A stretch of 64,000 nt of DNA from NCBI RefSeq assembly GCF_030708455.1, contig NZ_JAUYWF010000002.1, forward strand, positions 310,001 through 374,000, written 5' to 3'. Position 1 is the first letter of the stretch, and each line of letters starts with the position of its first letter. A program made the translations under genes and the position numbers. The notes beneath the pieces were generated by a model. It was not told where the DNA came from. It did not search any database and saw only the letters and a program-made list of their open reading frames with translations. The DNA comes from Halomonas sp. SSL-5. GTDB taxonomy: Bacteria > Pseudomonadota > Gammaproteobacteria > Pseudomonadales > Halomonadaceae. This document shows positions 44,227 through 53,138 of this stretch, in pieces.

Positions 44227-45729
44227 TCAGAACGAGACGTTGAAGACCAGTGGCACGATGGTGTAGAGCGCCACCATGATCACCAGCAGGCCGATCACAT
44301 TGAGCCAGATGCCGGCGCGGATCATGTTCTTGATCGGCAGGTCCCCGGTGGCGAAGGCGACGGCGTTGGAGGGTGTCGCCACCGGCAGCATGAAGGCACA
44401 GCTGACGGCGAAGGTCACCACGATGGTCATCAGGAAGGGCTCGATACCCAGCCCGACGGCAATGGCGCCCATGATCGGGAAAAAGGCCGCCGCCGTGGCC
44501 GTGTTGCTGGTCAGCTCCGTGAGCAGGATGATCACGATGGCGGTGACGGCCAGGATCATGATCGGCGGGAGCCCCGACAGGCCCGAGACGCTCTCACCAA
44601 TCCAGACGCTCAGCCCGGTGGCCGTGAACTGCGCTGACAGGGTCAGGCCACCCCCGAACAGGATCAGTACGCCCCAGGGGACATCGCGGGTGGCCGTCCA
44701 CTCCAGCAGCGCGCCCTGCCCCCTGGAGGCCGGAATCACGAACATCAGGATCGCGGCCAGGATTGCCACGCTGGTGTCGTTGATGTTGGAGAGCCACGGC
44801 AGCGCGCCCTGCACCGCAGGAATCCTTGCGATCAACGGCAGGAACACCCAGCAGAAGACCGCCCCGGCGAAGACCATCAGCACCCGCCCTTCTTCCGGGG
44901 TCAGTCGCCCCATGGCCTTGAGCTCGGACTCGATCATCTGCCGGCCGCCCTTGATGTCCTCGACCTCGGCGCGGAACACGACCTTGTTCAGCACGAACCA
45001 CGCCAGAACCAGCATGGTGGCGGAGAACGGGACGCCCATCAGCATCCAGTGGCCAAAGCCGATGGACAGGCCATGGGTGTCTTCCATGTAGGCACGCATC
45101 AGCGCCATGGGCGGCTGACCGATCAGCGTCGCCATGGAGCCGATGGTGATGGCGTAGGCGATACCCAGCAGCACGGCAGCCGAGAACTTGGGCGTGTCCT
45201 CACCATTCCCCAGCGACTTCACCAGGGCAATGATGGAGCCGCCGATCGGCACCATGATCACCGCGGTGGCGGTGTTGCTGACCCACATGGTGATGAACCA
45301 GCTGGCGAACATCAGCCCGAAGACGATCTGCGCGGGCTTGGTGCCCACGGTGAGCACCGTCAGCAGGGCGAAGCGTCGATGCAGGTTCCAGCGCTGCGTC
45401 GCCAGGCCGAGCAGCACCCCGCCCAGCACCAGGAAGACGATACTGTGCGCATAGGGTGAGGCCGCGGTCCCCACCGAGGCGATGTCGAAGAAGGGGAACA
45501 GCACCAGTGGCAGCAGCGAGGTGGCAGGGATCGGGATGGCCTCGGTCATCCACCAGGTGGCCATCAGCATGGCGATGGCCGCCACGATACGGGCGTTGAC
45601 GGCCAATGACTCGGGCAGCAGGAAGAACATCCCCAGGCCAATGACGAGTCCCAGCACGAGAGAGAATGGCTTGAAGGCAGCCGCTTCGGTGTAGGGCGCC
45701 CGTTCGGCCGCGCCGGTGGAGTTCGACAT
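44227..45729 (-). CDS. SLC13/DASS-family sodium-dicarboxylate (or sulfate) transporter
   Basis: 500 residues from ATG 45729 (MSNSTGAAERAPYTEAAAF), with AGGTG upstream; the longer frame adds non-coding leader. About twelve hydrophobic helices. Family motifs SNTATAVIMVPI and SNTATAAAFFPI are the paired Ser-Asn-Thr sodium/substrate sites in helix hairpins, and VATPSNAVAFATGDL is the C-terminal signature. Such carriers move succinate, citrate or sulfate with Na+, well suited to a halophile. Specificity not readable. Confidence 0.92.
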   Translation of the reverse strand: MSNSTGAAERAPYTEAAAFKPFSLVLGLVIGLGMFFLLPESLAVNARIVAAIAMLMATWWMTEAIPIPATSLLPLVLFPFFDIASVGTAASPYAHSIVFLVLGGVLLGLATQRWNLHRRFALLTVLTVGTKPAQIVFGLMFASWFITMWVSNTATAVIMVPIGGSIIALVKSLGNGEDTPKFSAAVLLGIAYAITIGSMATLIGQPPMALMRAYMEDTHGLSIGFGHWMLMGVPFSATMLVLAWFVLNKVVFRAEVEDIKGGRQMIESELKAMGRLTPEEGRVLMVFAGAVFCWVFLPLIARIPAVQGALPWLSNINDTSVAILAAILMFVIPASRGQGALLEWTATRDVPWGVLILFGGGLTLSAQFTATGLSVWIGESVSGLSGLPPIMILAVTAIVIILLTELTSNTATAAAFFPIMGAIAVGLGIEPFLMTIVVTFAVSCAFMLPVATPSNAVAFATGDLPIKNMIRAGIWLNVIGLLVIMVALYTIVPLVFNVSF

Positions 45730-46674
45730 GATGGTCACCTGCAAGGGAGTAACAGTGCAGGTCAGTGTCACGGCTGGGCAAATGCACCTCCAATACCTCC
45801 CGGGTTGGCCCGCATACTCAACAGGACACGGATACCCATCGACGTACATACCGGACTTCACGAAGAAACAGTCGTTTAACTACGTCAGGGCTGTCACCCA
45901 CTCATTAAGCCCGCACAATCAGCCCACTGGCCAAGGATCATCCAGCGGCGTGACCGCTGATAGCCTACGACTAATGGATTCTCCGAATCGGTCGCCGCCA
46001 ACGTCAGCAGGGGGCGGGCAAAGAAGAGAGGCCGGGAATTACGCCGAGGCCTGGAGGGTGGAGCGAAGCGCGACCCTCTACACGACATTAACGACGTGCC
46101 ACTCGGGGCGCACCGGGCTGGGTTAGGTGCGGTGAGCCCCAAGGGCGGCGCGAGCGGTGAAGTCCACCGCCGATGCAGCAGAGTTTCAGCAATGCAGGCC
46201 CGGGGGCAACGGTAAGTCGACTGGCCCATGCACTGTTCGGGGTGGTGGAAGTGATGGCGTATGGGTACGTCAGTCTTTTCGGTAGCAGGCACCGCCGCAG
46301 CCGCAGGGGCTCAATAAGTGTTTAATAAGGCCAGATAATCCAGAAAAGGGCGGCTAACCATGCCTCCCCGACTGTTTCTTCAAAAAGCGGCATGTCGCAT
46401 CGCCGGTGAAAATGCATTAGACCTTTGGCTCTAATGCCAAAGGTTAAAAAATGACCTCAAAATGAAACAGCAGGTTACGAAGAGATCATGGAGGACAGAT
46501 TTTGGGAGATAGGCACCGATAAAAAACAATATGGGATATGCTTATCTCCAAATTCATCACTATCGATACCTTTTTGGTATGCCAAACAACTCAAAAAGTA
46601 ATTGCCGTGGTTGATAGCGGCTGTAAGCCTTCACATGCCTGACAAGCACACTCAGACATATAAAAGGCTGTGAC
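45730..46674. other. 945-base gene-free interval between the SLC13 and TRAP transporters
   Basis: No supportable protein gene lies here. The left half is high-GC; roughly 46320-46674 is noticeably AT-richer. Two hairpins occupy 46054-46140: GAGGGT/ACCCTC (46054-46078), then GGGGC-GCACC with GGTGC...GCCCC (46105-46140); this segment looks like a dispersed repeat or remnant. The right half holds overlapping inverted repeats at 46414-46443 and a long stem GGAGATAGGCA/TGCTTATCTCC (46505-46515 with 46539-46549). It must carry the promoters of both flanking transporter units, and no regulator gene is present. Confidence 0.6.
46414..46443 (+). promoter_or_regulatory. Overlapping inverted repeats (A-B-A'-B') upstream of the TRAP operon
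   Basis: GCATTAG (46414-46420) pairs with CTAATGC (46431-46437), and CCTTTGGC (46422-46429) pairs with GCCAAAGG (46436-46443). The two pairs interleave and the second arms share two bases, so in RNA they are mutually exclusive hairpins; in DNA they could be two overlapping operators. They lie about 230 bases before the TRAP start. Confidence 0.55.
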
Positions 46675-47757
46675 ATGAAGACAAACACCTCTAAGCTCCT
46701 GACAAAACCTTCTTCTCTGCTTCCGCTGGTAGCTGCTGTGGCGGGTATCACCGCAGGTGCGGCGCAAGCCAGCGAAAAGCTAGATGTTGCCAGCGCCTAC
46801 TCGACGCAGAATATCTTCGGGCAGAGCGCTCAGAATATCTCTGACAGAATCAGCACGCTGACTGGCGGGGAGTTCGAATTCGCTGTCCACGACCCAGGCG
46901 AGCTCGTACCTCCGTTCGAGATCTTCAACTCGGTCTCTTCAGGTGCGATCCCTGCTGGTTGGACTAGCATCGCCTACCTCTCCGGCAATCTCCCTATTGC
47001 CAACCTCTACGGCGCCCTCCCCTTCAGCCCGCCGGCTGAAGCGGTATTCTCCTGGACATCTGCTGGTGAAGGCAGCGAGCTGCTGCAGAAGGCGCTGGAC
47101 CCGTACAACGTGAAATTCCTGGCCTGCTCGTATCTGCCCCAGGAGCCCGGCGGCTGGTTCAACAAGGAGATCAACAGCACCGACGACCTGGACGGCCTGT
47201 CGATGCGAATTTCCGGTCTCGGTGCCCAGGTCCTGAACAAGTTCGGCGCGTCGACCCAGCTGATCCCCGGCAACGAAGTCTATCTCTCCCTGGAGCGTGG
47301 TCGGGTTGATGCGGCTGAATTCTCAATTCCTCAGGTCGACAAGGCTATGGGGCTGGACGAGATTGCCGAGTACTACTACTTCCCCGGATGGCAGCAAGGG
47401 GCTGGCTGGCTCGCACTGCTCATCAATCAAGGCGTCTGGGACGGCTACAGCGACGCCCAGCGTGAGCAGATCACCACCGCATGTCAGGCCAATATCCAGA
47501 AGGAAGCCGATGAGGTGATCCCGGCGCAGGTCGAGACACTCCGCGAACTGGAAGAGAGTGGCGTCAAGGTCCGCCGATTCCCCGATGAAGTTCTCGCCGC
47601 TCTGCACGGCGCCTGGGAAGAAGTCCGCGACGAGCAGATGGCCGATAGCCCCGAATTCGCCGAGGCCTACACTTCTCTGATGGAGCATGCCGAAAAGATG
47701 CAGCAATGGCATGAACTCCAGACCCTGTCTGGCACTGTGAACACCCAAGGAGACTGA
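46675..47757 (+). CDS. TRAP transporter solute-binding protein (DctP family)
   Basis: 360 residues. A signal peptide (SSLLPLVAAVAGITAGAAQA) precedes the DctP fold: LTGGEFEFAVHDPGELVPPFEIFNSVSSGAIPAGWT, a GGWFNKEI motif followed by LDGLSMRISGLGAQVLNKFGAS with the substrate-carboxylate Arg, and LERGRVDAAEFSIPQVD. The GGWFNKE segment is typical of TakP/lactate-type binding proteins, so a 2-oxo or hydroxy acid is a reasonable guess. First gene of the TRAP operon; AAGG precedes ATG 46675. The upstream region is unusually structured. Confidence 0.92.
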   Translation: MKTNTSKLLTKPSSLLPLVAAVAGITAGAAQASEKLDVASAYSTQNIFGQSAQNISDRISTLTGGEFEFAVHDPGELVPPFEIFNSVSSGAIPAGWTSIAYLSGNLPIANLYGALPFSPPAEAVFSWTSAGEGSELLQKALDPYNVKFLACSYLPQEPGGWFNKEINSTDDLDGLSMRISGLGAQVLNKFGASTQLIPGNEVYLSLERGRVDAAEFSIPQVDKAMGLDEIAEYYYFPGWQQGAGWLALLINQGVWDGYSDAQREQITTACQANIQKEADEVIPAQVETLRELEESGVKVRRFPDEVLAALHGAWEEVRDEQMADSPEFAEAYTSLMEHAEKMQQWHELQTLSGTVNTQGD

Positions 47758-47759
47758 CC

Positions 47760-48386
47760 ATGCCGTCGGCCCCTCTCGCCCCTTGGCGTGAGCGCGGCGC
47801 CGTGGTCACCGCTGCCCTGGCCCGACCCTTGGTCGGGCTAGGGTTGTGGGTAGGCCGAGTCACCAGCTGGCTAGTTCTGCTGGTGATGGCGACCGTACTC
47901 ATGACAGTCCTACTCAACGCAACCGGTATCAACGAGATAGCAAGCTGGAACGACAGAGTGCTGCTGTTCGGGGATGCCCTGACAATCAACAGCATCACCG
48001 AACTCCAGTGGCATATCTTCGGCGTACTGACGCTACTCGGCGGCACCTATGCCCTGCACCACGATACCCATGTGCGTGTTGATCTGGTTTATCACCGACT
48101 ATCACCCAGCGGGCGCGCGATTGTGGATGTGGTCGGGCACTTGGTGCTGCTGATCCCCTTCTGCCTGCTGATCGCCTGGCTCTCCCAGCACTTCGTCACG
48201 ATGTCGTACATGACCGGAGAGAAATCTAACTACGGCGGCCTGACCGATCGCTACCTGATCAAAGCTATGCTGCCTATCTCACTGATCTTCCTGGCCTTGG
48301 GTGCCCTCGGCCAGGTGTTCGAAAAGCTTTCTATCATTCTGGATCCGCGCCATGCGGATACCAATCAAGAGGTCGACCATGGCTGA
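47760..48386 (+). CDS. TRAP transporter small permease (DctQ)
   Basis: 208 residues, four transmembrane helices, with LQWHIFGVLTLLGGTYALHHDTHVRVDLVY, the DctQ hallmark (H-x-RVD region), in the middle. It starts two bases after the dctP stop, with AAGGAG inside the dctP end, and its last codons overlap dctM by eight bases. Together with DctM it makes the membrane channel. Confidence 0.9.
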   Translation: MPSAPLAPWRERGAVVTAALARPLVGLGLWVGRVTSWLVLLVMATVLMTVLLNATGINEIASWNDRVLLFGDALTINSITELQWHIFGVLTLLGGTYALHHDTHVRVDLVYHRLSPSGRAIVDVVGHLVLLIPFCLLIAWLSQHFVTMSYMTGEKSNYGGLTDRYLIKAMLPISLIFLALGALGQVFEKLSIILDPRHADTNQEVDHG

Positions 48387-49737
48387 ATTCATCAGCGAAT
48401 ACTATCTGGCGATGCTGATGGTGGTAGCGCTGCTGGCCGGCATCTTCACCGGCTACCCAGTAGCCTTCCTGCTAGGCGGTCTCGGCATCATCTTCGCCTT
48501 CATCGGCGGCATACCAGTAGCCTTCCTTGCCACCGTGGGCTCGCGCATCTTCGGTGGCGTGGTAGAAAACTGGCTGATGATCGCCATTCCGCTGTTCGTG
48601 TTCATGGGGCTGATGCTGGAGAGCTCTGGCGTGGCAAGACGGCTACTGCTGACACTTCAGCGTGTCTTCGGGCGTACGCCCGGTGGCCTTGCAATCTCCG
48701 TGGCCATTCTGGGGGTCGTGATGGCTGCCAGCACCGGCATCATCGGCGCTTCGGTCGTCATGCTTGGCTTGTTGGCATTACCCGTGATGATGCGCCAGGG
48801 GTATCACCCAGAAATGGCCTGTGGTGTGATCGCGGCATCCGGCACTTTGGGTATCCTGATCCCTCCCTCCATCATGCTGGTACTCATGGGCTCTATCCTG
48901 CAGGTATCGGTGGGCGATCTGTTCAAGGCCGCGTTGATCCCCGGGCTGTTGCTCGGCGGCCTATACATTGGCTACCTGTTGGTGATCGCGCGCATCAAAC
49001 CTCACTGGGCGCCGTTGCCAGACGCCAAGGCCACCGACACCGACACCTCTCCGCTTGCGCTCGCCCTGCTGCGCGACCTGTTTGGTCCCTGTGTGCTGAT
49101 CTTCGCCGTGCTAGGTTCCATCATGGCCGGGATTGCGACGCCGACCGAGGCGGCGGCAATCGGCGCCTTGGGAAGCATGATCCTGGCTCTGCTGATGCGT
49201 AGCTTGAGCTGGAGCACGCTGGGCAAGACCGTACGGGAGACCTCTCGAACGTCGGCAATGATCCTCTTCGTGGTGGTCGGTGCCACCTGCTTCTCCGTGG
49301 TATTCAAGAGGCTGGGGGGCGACTACATGATCGAGGCGTTGATCACCGGAACCGGTCTCGGCCCATATGGCCTGCTCCTGCTGATAATGGGGCTGATTTT
49401 CGTACTTGGCTTCTTCTTGGAGTGGATCGAGATCAGCTTTGTGGTGCTGCCCCTGGTCGCCCCAGTAGTGGAGCTTCTGGACTTCGGCATGGGACTGAGC
49501 AGTCAGGCACTGCTGATCTGGTTCGCGATTCTGGTGGCCATCAACCTGCAGACAAGCTTCCTGACACCGCCGTTCGGATATGCGTTGTTCTATTTGAAGG
49601 GCGTCACAGCAGGCGAAATCGGCATTGGCACCATCTACCGTTCCATTATCCCGTTTGTGCTGCTGCAGATCACCGGACTGGCGCTGTGCATCTTCTTCCC
49701 CGCCATCGCATTATGGTTGCCTGGGTTGATGCCGTAA
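48379..49737 (+). CDS. TRAP transporter large permease (DctM)
   Basis: 452 residues from ATG 48379 (MAEFISEYYLAMLMVVALLAG), AGAGG upstream. About twelve hydrophobic helices, family motifs GIIGASVVMLGLLALPVMM, CGVIAASGTLGILIPPSIMLVLMGS and NLQTSFLTPPFGYALFYLKGV. The last is diagnostic of the DctM C-terminal half. It uses the sodium gradient to move the ligand delivered by DctP. Ends the operon; a broken gene follows. Confidence 0.93.
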   Translation: MAEFISEYYLAMLMVVALLAGIFTGYPVAFLLGGLGIIFAFIGGIPVAFLATVGSRIFGGVVENWLMIAIPLFVFMGLMLESSGVARRLLLTLQRVFGRTPGGLAISVAILGVVMAASTGIIGASVVMLGLLALPVMMRQGYHPEMACGVIAASGTLGILIPPSIMLVLMGSILQVSVGDLFKAALIPGLLLGGLYIGYLLVIARIKPHWAPLPDAKATDTDTSPLALALLRDLFGPCVLIFAVLGSIMAGIATPTEAAAIGALGSMILALLMRSLSWSTLGKTVRETSRTSAMILFVVVGATCFSVVFKRLGGDYMIEALITGTGLGPYGLLLLIMGLIFVLGFFLEWIEISFVVLPLVAPVVELLDFGMGLSSQALLIWFAILVAINLQTSFLTPPFGYALFYLKGVTAGEIGIGTIYRSIIPFVLLQITGLALCIFFPAIALWLPGLMP

Positions 49738-49779
49738 CAATACCTTGCCCCACTGCCCACGGCTGCAAAGATATGAGCA

Positions 49780-50268
49780 TTGCAGCGGTGGGCAAAGAAG
49801 CTTGTCGTTCAATCATATGGACAGTCACAGGCTTTGACGGTAAGGATGGTTATCGACCATGTCGTTCGCCATCGCACCATATCCAATCCCAACGCCATCA
49901 GGCTGCTTCACAAACTACTTATGCACCTGCCCTACCGGGCACGGAAGCAGCTCGGCTTCGCTGAACACCTGCCCCATGCATTGTCCTGGTCGCAAGGTCT
50001 GGCACTGCATCTGGGCAGGCATGGCACTGGCTTCGATCGCGCAGTCGTCAGCTTTGCCCGACGCACGCTGAGACCTCATCATTTCCTCTCGGTCGCCGCC
50101 TATGAAGGGGCATGACATCCGCTGGTCAGGGAACATCTGCTGCGCATGGCGGAGGGCCAGGTGGGCTATCCGCTGCCACCCCACGAAGCGCGAGAGCTCC
50201 CTTCTCTGAAGGAGCATGCGAGGCGCCTCCTGCAGTCAGCCAGCCAACAGCCACCACTGCTGGATTGA
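49780..50268 (+). pseudogene. Unrecognised gene interrupted by one in-frame TGA
   Basis: Frame 1 is open from TTG 49780 for 111 codons (ending SVAAYEGA), stops at TGA 50113-50115, then continues in the same frame for 50 codons: HPLVREHLLRMAEGQVGYPLPPHEARELPSLKEHARRLLQS..., to TGA 50266-50268. Both halves are coding-like (balanced charges, no internal stops, helix-compatible), and a single C-to-T change (CGA to TGA) would explain the break. I do not recognise the family. It lies after a TRAP operon and before the c-di-GMP island. A chance pair of open frames is the alternative. Confidence 0.45.
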
Positions 50269-50423
50269 AGGAGACAGTCGCGGCTTTCGTCTTTGCTTGG
50301 TTCTGCCCGCCTCCCGGCATGTCGTCGACCGATGCCACACCGAAGCAACCTTGGCTATCGGCACTGTGCCGAAATGCTATGGTGGTTGTGTGCCTGGAGT
50401 GCCATTGGAACAAGGATGAAGCG

Positions 50424-53138
50424 ATGCAAGCCCGCGTGACCGCCGAAGCCGCCTTCCGGCTGTTGGCAGACGGGATGAGCCGCGCCACCGGCGATACCTT
50501 CTTCGTCACCCTGGTGGCGAAGCTGGCGGAGATCCTCGACGTGGACCACGTGCTGGTGGCCCGGGTCGGCGACGATCATCGCGCGCACACCATGGCGGTG
50601 TGGTCGCAGGGCGGGCTGGCACCCAATCTCAGTTACGACCTGACCGGCACGCCCTGCGAGACGGTGGCGGGCCAGGAGGTCTGCCTCTATCCCGAAGGCG
50701 TTCAGCGGCGCTTCCCCGACGACGAGCTGCTGCAGCGGCTCGGGGCGGAGAGCTATCTGGGCCTCCCCCTCTTCGCCCTGGACGGCCGACCGCTGGGCCT
50801 GCTGGCGGTACTCAACAATCGCCTCATGCAGCTGGCGGGCCTCGAGTCCGAGATCCTGCATATCGCCGCGGCCCAGGCGAGCGCCCAGATCGAGCGCAGC
50901 CAGACCAGCCAGGCGCTGCAGAGGAGCGAGGCGGTGGCCCGCGAGAGCGAGCGCCGCCTCGAGACGCTGCTCAACCACCTGCCCGGCATGGCCTACCGCT
51001 GCCTGAACGACGCCGACTGGACCATGCTGGTGGTGAGCCAGGGCGCCGAGGCGCTGACCGGCTATCGGCCCGAGGCGCTGCTGCACAACCGCGAGGTCAG
51101 CTACGCGGCGCTGATCCATCCGCTGGACCGCGCCAAAGTGGATACCGCCGTCGAGGAAGGCGTCGCCGCTCGCAGCCCCTTTCGGGTCGTCTATCGGCTA
51201 CGCATCGCCGACGGGCAGTGGCGCTGGATGCTGGAGCAGGGCCAGGCGCTCTACGACGCCGAGGGCGAGGTGAAGGTGCTGGAGGGCTTCATCAGCGACA
51301 TCACCGAGCAGTACGAGGCCCAGCGGGTGCAGGATGCCGTGGCGCGGGTGGCGGCGGCGATCACCACGCGCATCGGTGACGGCTACTTCCATCAGCTGGT
51401 GCGCCACCTGGTGGAGATCCTCGAGGCCGATGCCGGCTTCATCGCCACCTTCACCCAGCAGGATTCCCGACGACAGGGCACGGCCTCGGTCGCGCCCTGC
51501 CACCTCACCACCGTCAGCGCGGTGGGCGATGGCGGGCGCCTGGAGAACCACGCCTGCGACCTGTCGGCCTCGCCCTTCGCGGCGCTGATGACGACGCCAG
51601 AATGTGCCGAGCAGGCGGATCCACCGCTACGCTGGCCGGGCCTGGCCGAGGAGCAGGCTGCCTGGATCGGTCGGCGCCTGGACAACACCCAGGGCGAGCC
51701 GGTGGGCGTCATCGTGGTGCTCTACCGGGAACCGCCGGAGACCAACGGCTTCGCCTCCTCGGTGCTGCGCATCCTATCCAGCGGCGCCGCGGCGGAGGTG
51801 GAGCGTCGCCAGGATCATCGGCGCATGCGCCAGCTCGCCTATTTCGACGGTACCACGGGGCTCGCCAACCGCGTGCGCTTCATGGAGGACCTGGTGGCGA
51901 TGCGCGACGCCGCCGAGCGTGAGCTGAAGCCGCTGGGCCTGCTGCTGCTGGACATCCGGCGCTTCAAGGAGATCAATGACCTCCACGGCCACCAGCTGGG
52001 CGACAGCCTGCTGGCCACCCTGGCGGGACGCCTGCAGCGCTCGGTGGCGCCGGGCGAAGCGCTGTCGCGGCTCTCTGGTGACGAGTTCGCCCTGCTGGTT
52101 CCCGATGCCACCCCGGAACGCATCGAACAGTGCGTGGCCCGCATGCGCGGGGTCATCGCACGGCCCATTTATCTGGAGCACCACGCCTTCTCGCTGCGGG
52201 TCTCAATCGGCCTGGCGGGTTACCCGCGCGATGCGCGAACGCCGGGAGAGCTGTTCAAGGCGGCCAGCATCGCGCTCTATCACGCCAAGCGCGAGGACGA
52301 TGGGGTCTGCCCCTTCAGCGCCTCCATGCATCGCGACCTGGAGCGCCGCCAGCAGATGACCGAGCGCCTCGGCGAGGCCATCCGCGAGGACCGCCTGGCG
52401 CTGTACTACCAGCCCCAGATCGACCTGCGCACGGGGGAGCTGACCGGCGCCGAGGCGCTGTGCCGCTGGCAGGATGCCCAATGGGGCTGGGTCAGCCCCG
52501 GCGAGTTCATTCCCCTGGCCGAGGAGCGCGGGCTGATCCGCCCGCTGGGAGACCGCGTGCTGGAGCAGGCCACCCGCCAGCTGCTGGCCTGGGGCGAACA
52601 GGGGCTGACGCTGCCCGGCAGGCTCTCGCTCAACATCTCGGCCCAGCAGTTCGCCGACCCTCACCTGGCCGAGCATATCCAGCGCCTGACCGCCGGGCTC
52701 TCCACCACCGCCATCGCCCTTGAGCTCACCGAAAGCGACTTCATGCGCGACCCCGAGCAGGCGGTGGTCATCACCCAGGCACTGCGCAAGGCGGGCTTCA
52801 CCCTGGCCATCGACGACTTCGGCACCGGCTACTCGTCGCTGGCCTACCTGCGCCGCTTCTCCGCCCAGGCGCTCAAGATCGACATGTCCTTCGTCCGGCA
52901 TATGCTGGCAAACCCACACGACCGCACCATCGTCGACACCGTCATCGCCATGGCCCAGGCGCTGGGCATGAAGACCGTGGCGGAAGGGGTCGAGACCGCC
53001 GAGCAGGCCGAGGCGCTCGCCGAGATGGGCTGCGACGAGGCCCAGGGCTACTACTTCGGCCGTCCGCTCGCGGCCAACGCGTTCGCCGAAGAGTGGCTCG
53101 GCCCCGCGACACCCACGGATTCCGAGGAGGCCGAATGA
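50424..53138 (+). CDS. GAF-PAS-GAF-GGDEF-EAL cyclic-di-GMP signalling protein
   Basis: 904 residues from ATG 50424, preceded by AAGGA seven bases upstream; the longer frame is non-coding leader. Order: GAF (~20-150), short coiled coil, PAS (~180-300), second GAF (~310-470), GGDEF (~480-640), EAL (~650-900). The GGDEF signature reads SGDEF, first Gly changed, with no RxxD I-site, so cyclase activity is doubtful. The EAL half is intact: GAEALCRW, SLNISAQQF, ELTESDF, AIDDFGTGYSSL, LKIDMSFV, AEGVE and EAQGYYFG. The protein is therefore probably a phosphodiesterase. Translationally coupled by ATGA to the next gene. Confidence 0.9.
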   Translation: MQARVTAEAAFRLLADGMSRATGDTFFVTLVAKLAEILDVDHVLVARVGDDHRAHTMAVWSQGGLAPNLSYDLTGTPCETVAGQEVCLYPEGVQRRFPDDELLQRLGAESYLGLPLFALDGRPLGLLAVLNNRLMQLAGLESEILHIAAAQASAQIERSQTSQALQRSEAVARESERRLETLLNHLPGMAYRCLNDADWTMLVVSQGAEALTGYRPEALLHNREVSYAALIHPLDRAKVDTAVEEGVAARSPFRVVYRLRIADGQWRWMLEQGQALYDAEGEVKVLEGFISDITEQYEAQRVQDAVARVAAAITTRIGDGYFHQLVRHLVEILEADAGFIATFTQQDSRRQGTASVAPCHLTTVSAVGDGGRLENHACDLSASPFAALMTTPECAEQADPPLRWPGLAEEQAAWIGRRLDNTQGEPVGVIVVLYREPPETNGFASSVLRILSSGAAAEVERRQDHRRMRQLAYFDGTTGLANRVRFMEDLVAMRDAAERELKPLGLLLLDIRRFKEINDLHGHQLGDSLLATLAGRLQRSVAPGEALSRLSGDEFALLVPDATPERIEQCVARMRGVIARPIYLEHHAFSLRVSIGLAGYPRDARTPGELFKAASIALYHAKREDDGVCPFSASMHRDLERRQQMTERLGEAIREDRLALYYQPQIDLRTGELTGAEALCRWQDAQWGWVSPGEFIPLAEERGLIRPLGDRVLEQATRQLLAWGEQGLTLPGRLSLNISAQQFADPHLAEHIQRLTAGLSTTAIALELTESDFMRDPEQAVVITQALRKAGFTLAIDDFGTGYSSLAYLRRFSAQALKIDMSFVRHMLANPHDRTIVDTVIAMAQALGMKTVAEGVETAEQAEALAEMGCDEAQGYYFGRPLAANAFAEEWLGPATPTDSEEAE

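Noticed and set aside
45894..46292. 132-codon minus-strand frame in the SLC13-TRAP interval
   Set aside because: Composition is that of a GC-rich non-coding repeat and the frame crosses two hairpins; no RBS.
46488..46601. 37-codon ORF (MEDRFWEIGTDKKQYGICL...) in the AT-rich interval
   Set aside because: Short and without homology that I can recognise; it overlaps the stem GGAGATAGGCA/TGCTTATCTCC, so structure is a better explanation. Kept as a possibility for small-peptide searches.
50113..50115. TGA as selenocysteine codon
   Set aside because: No SECIS-like hairpin directly downstream, no redox-type motif and no selenoprotein context.
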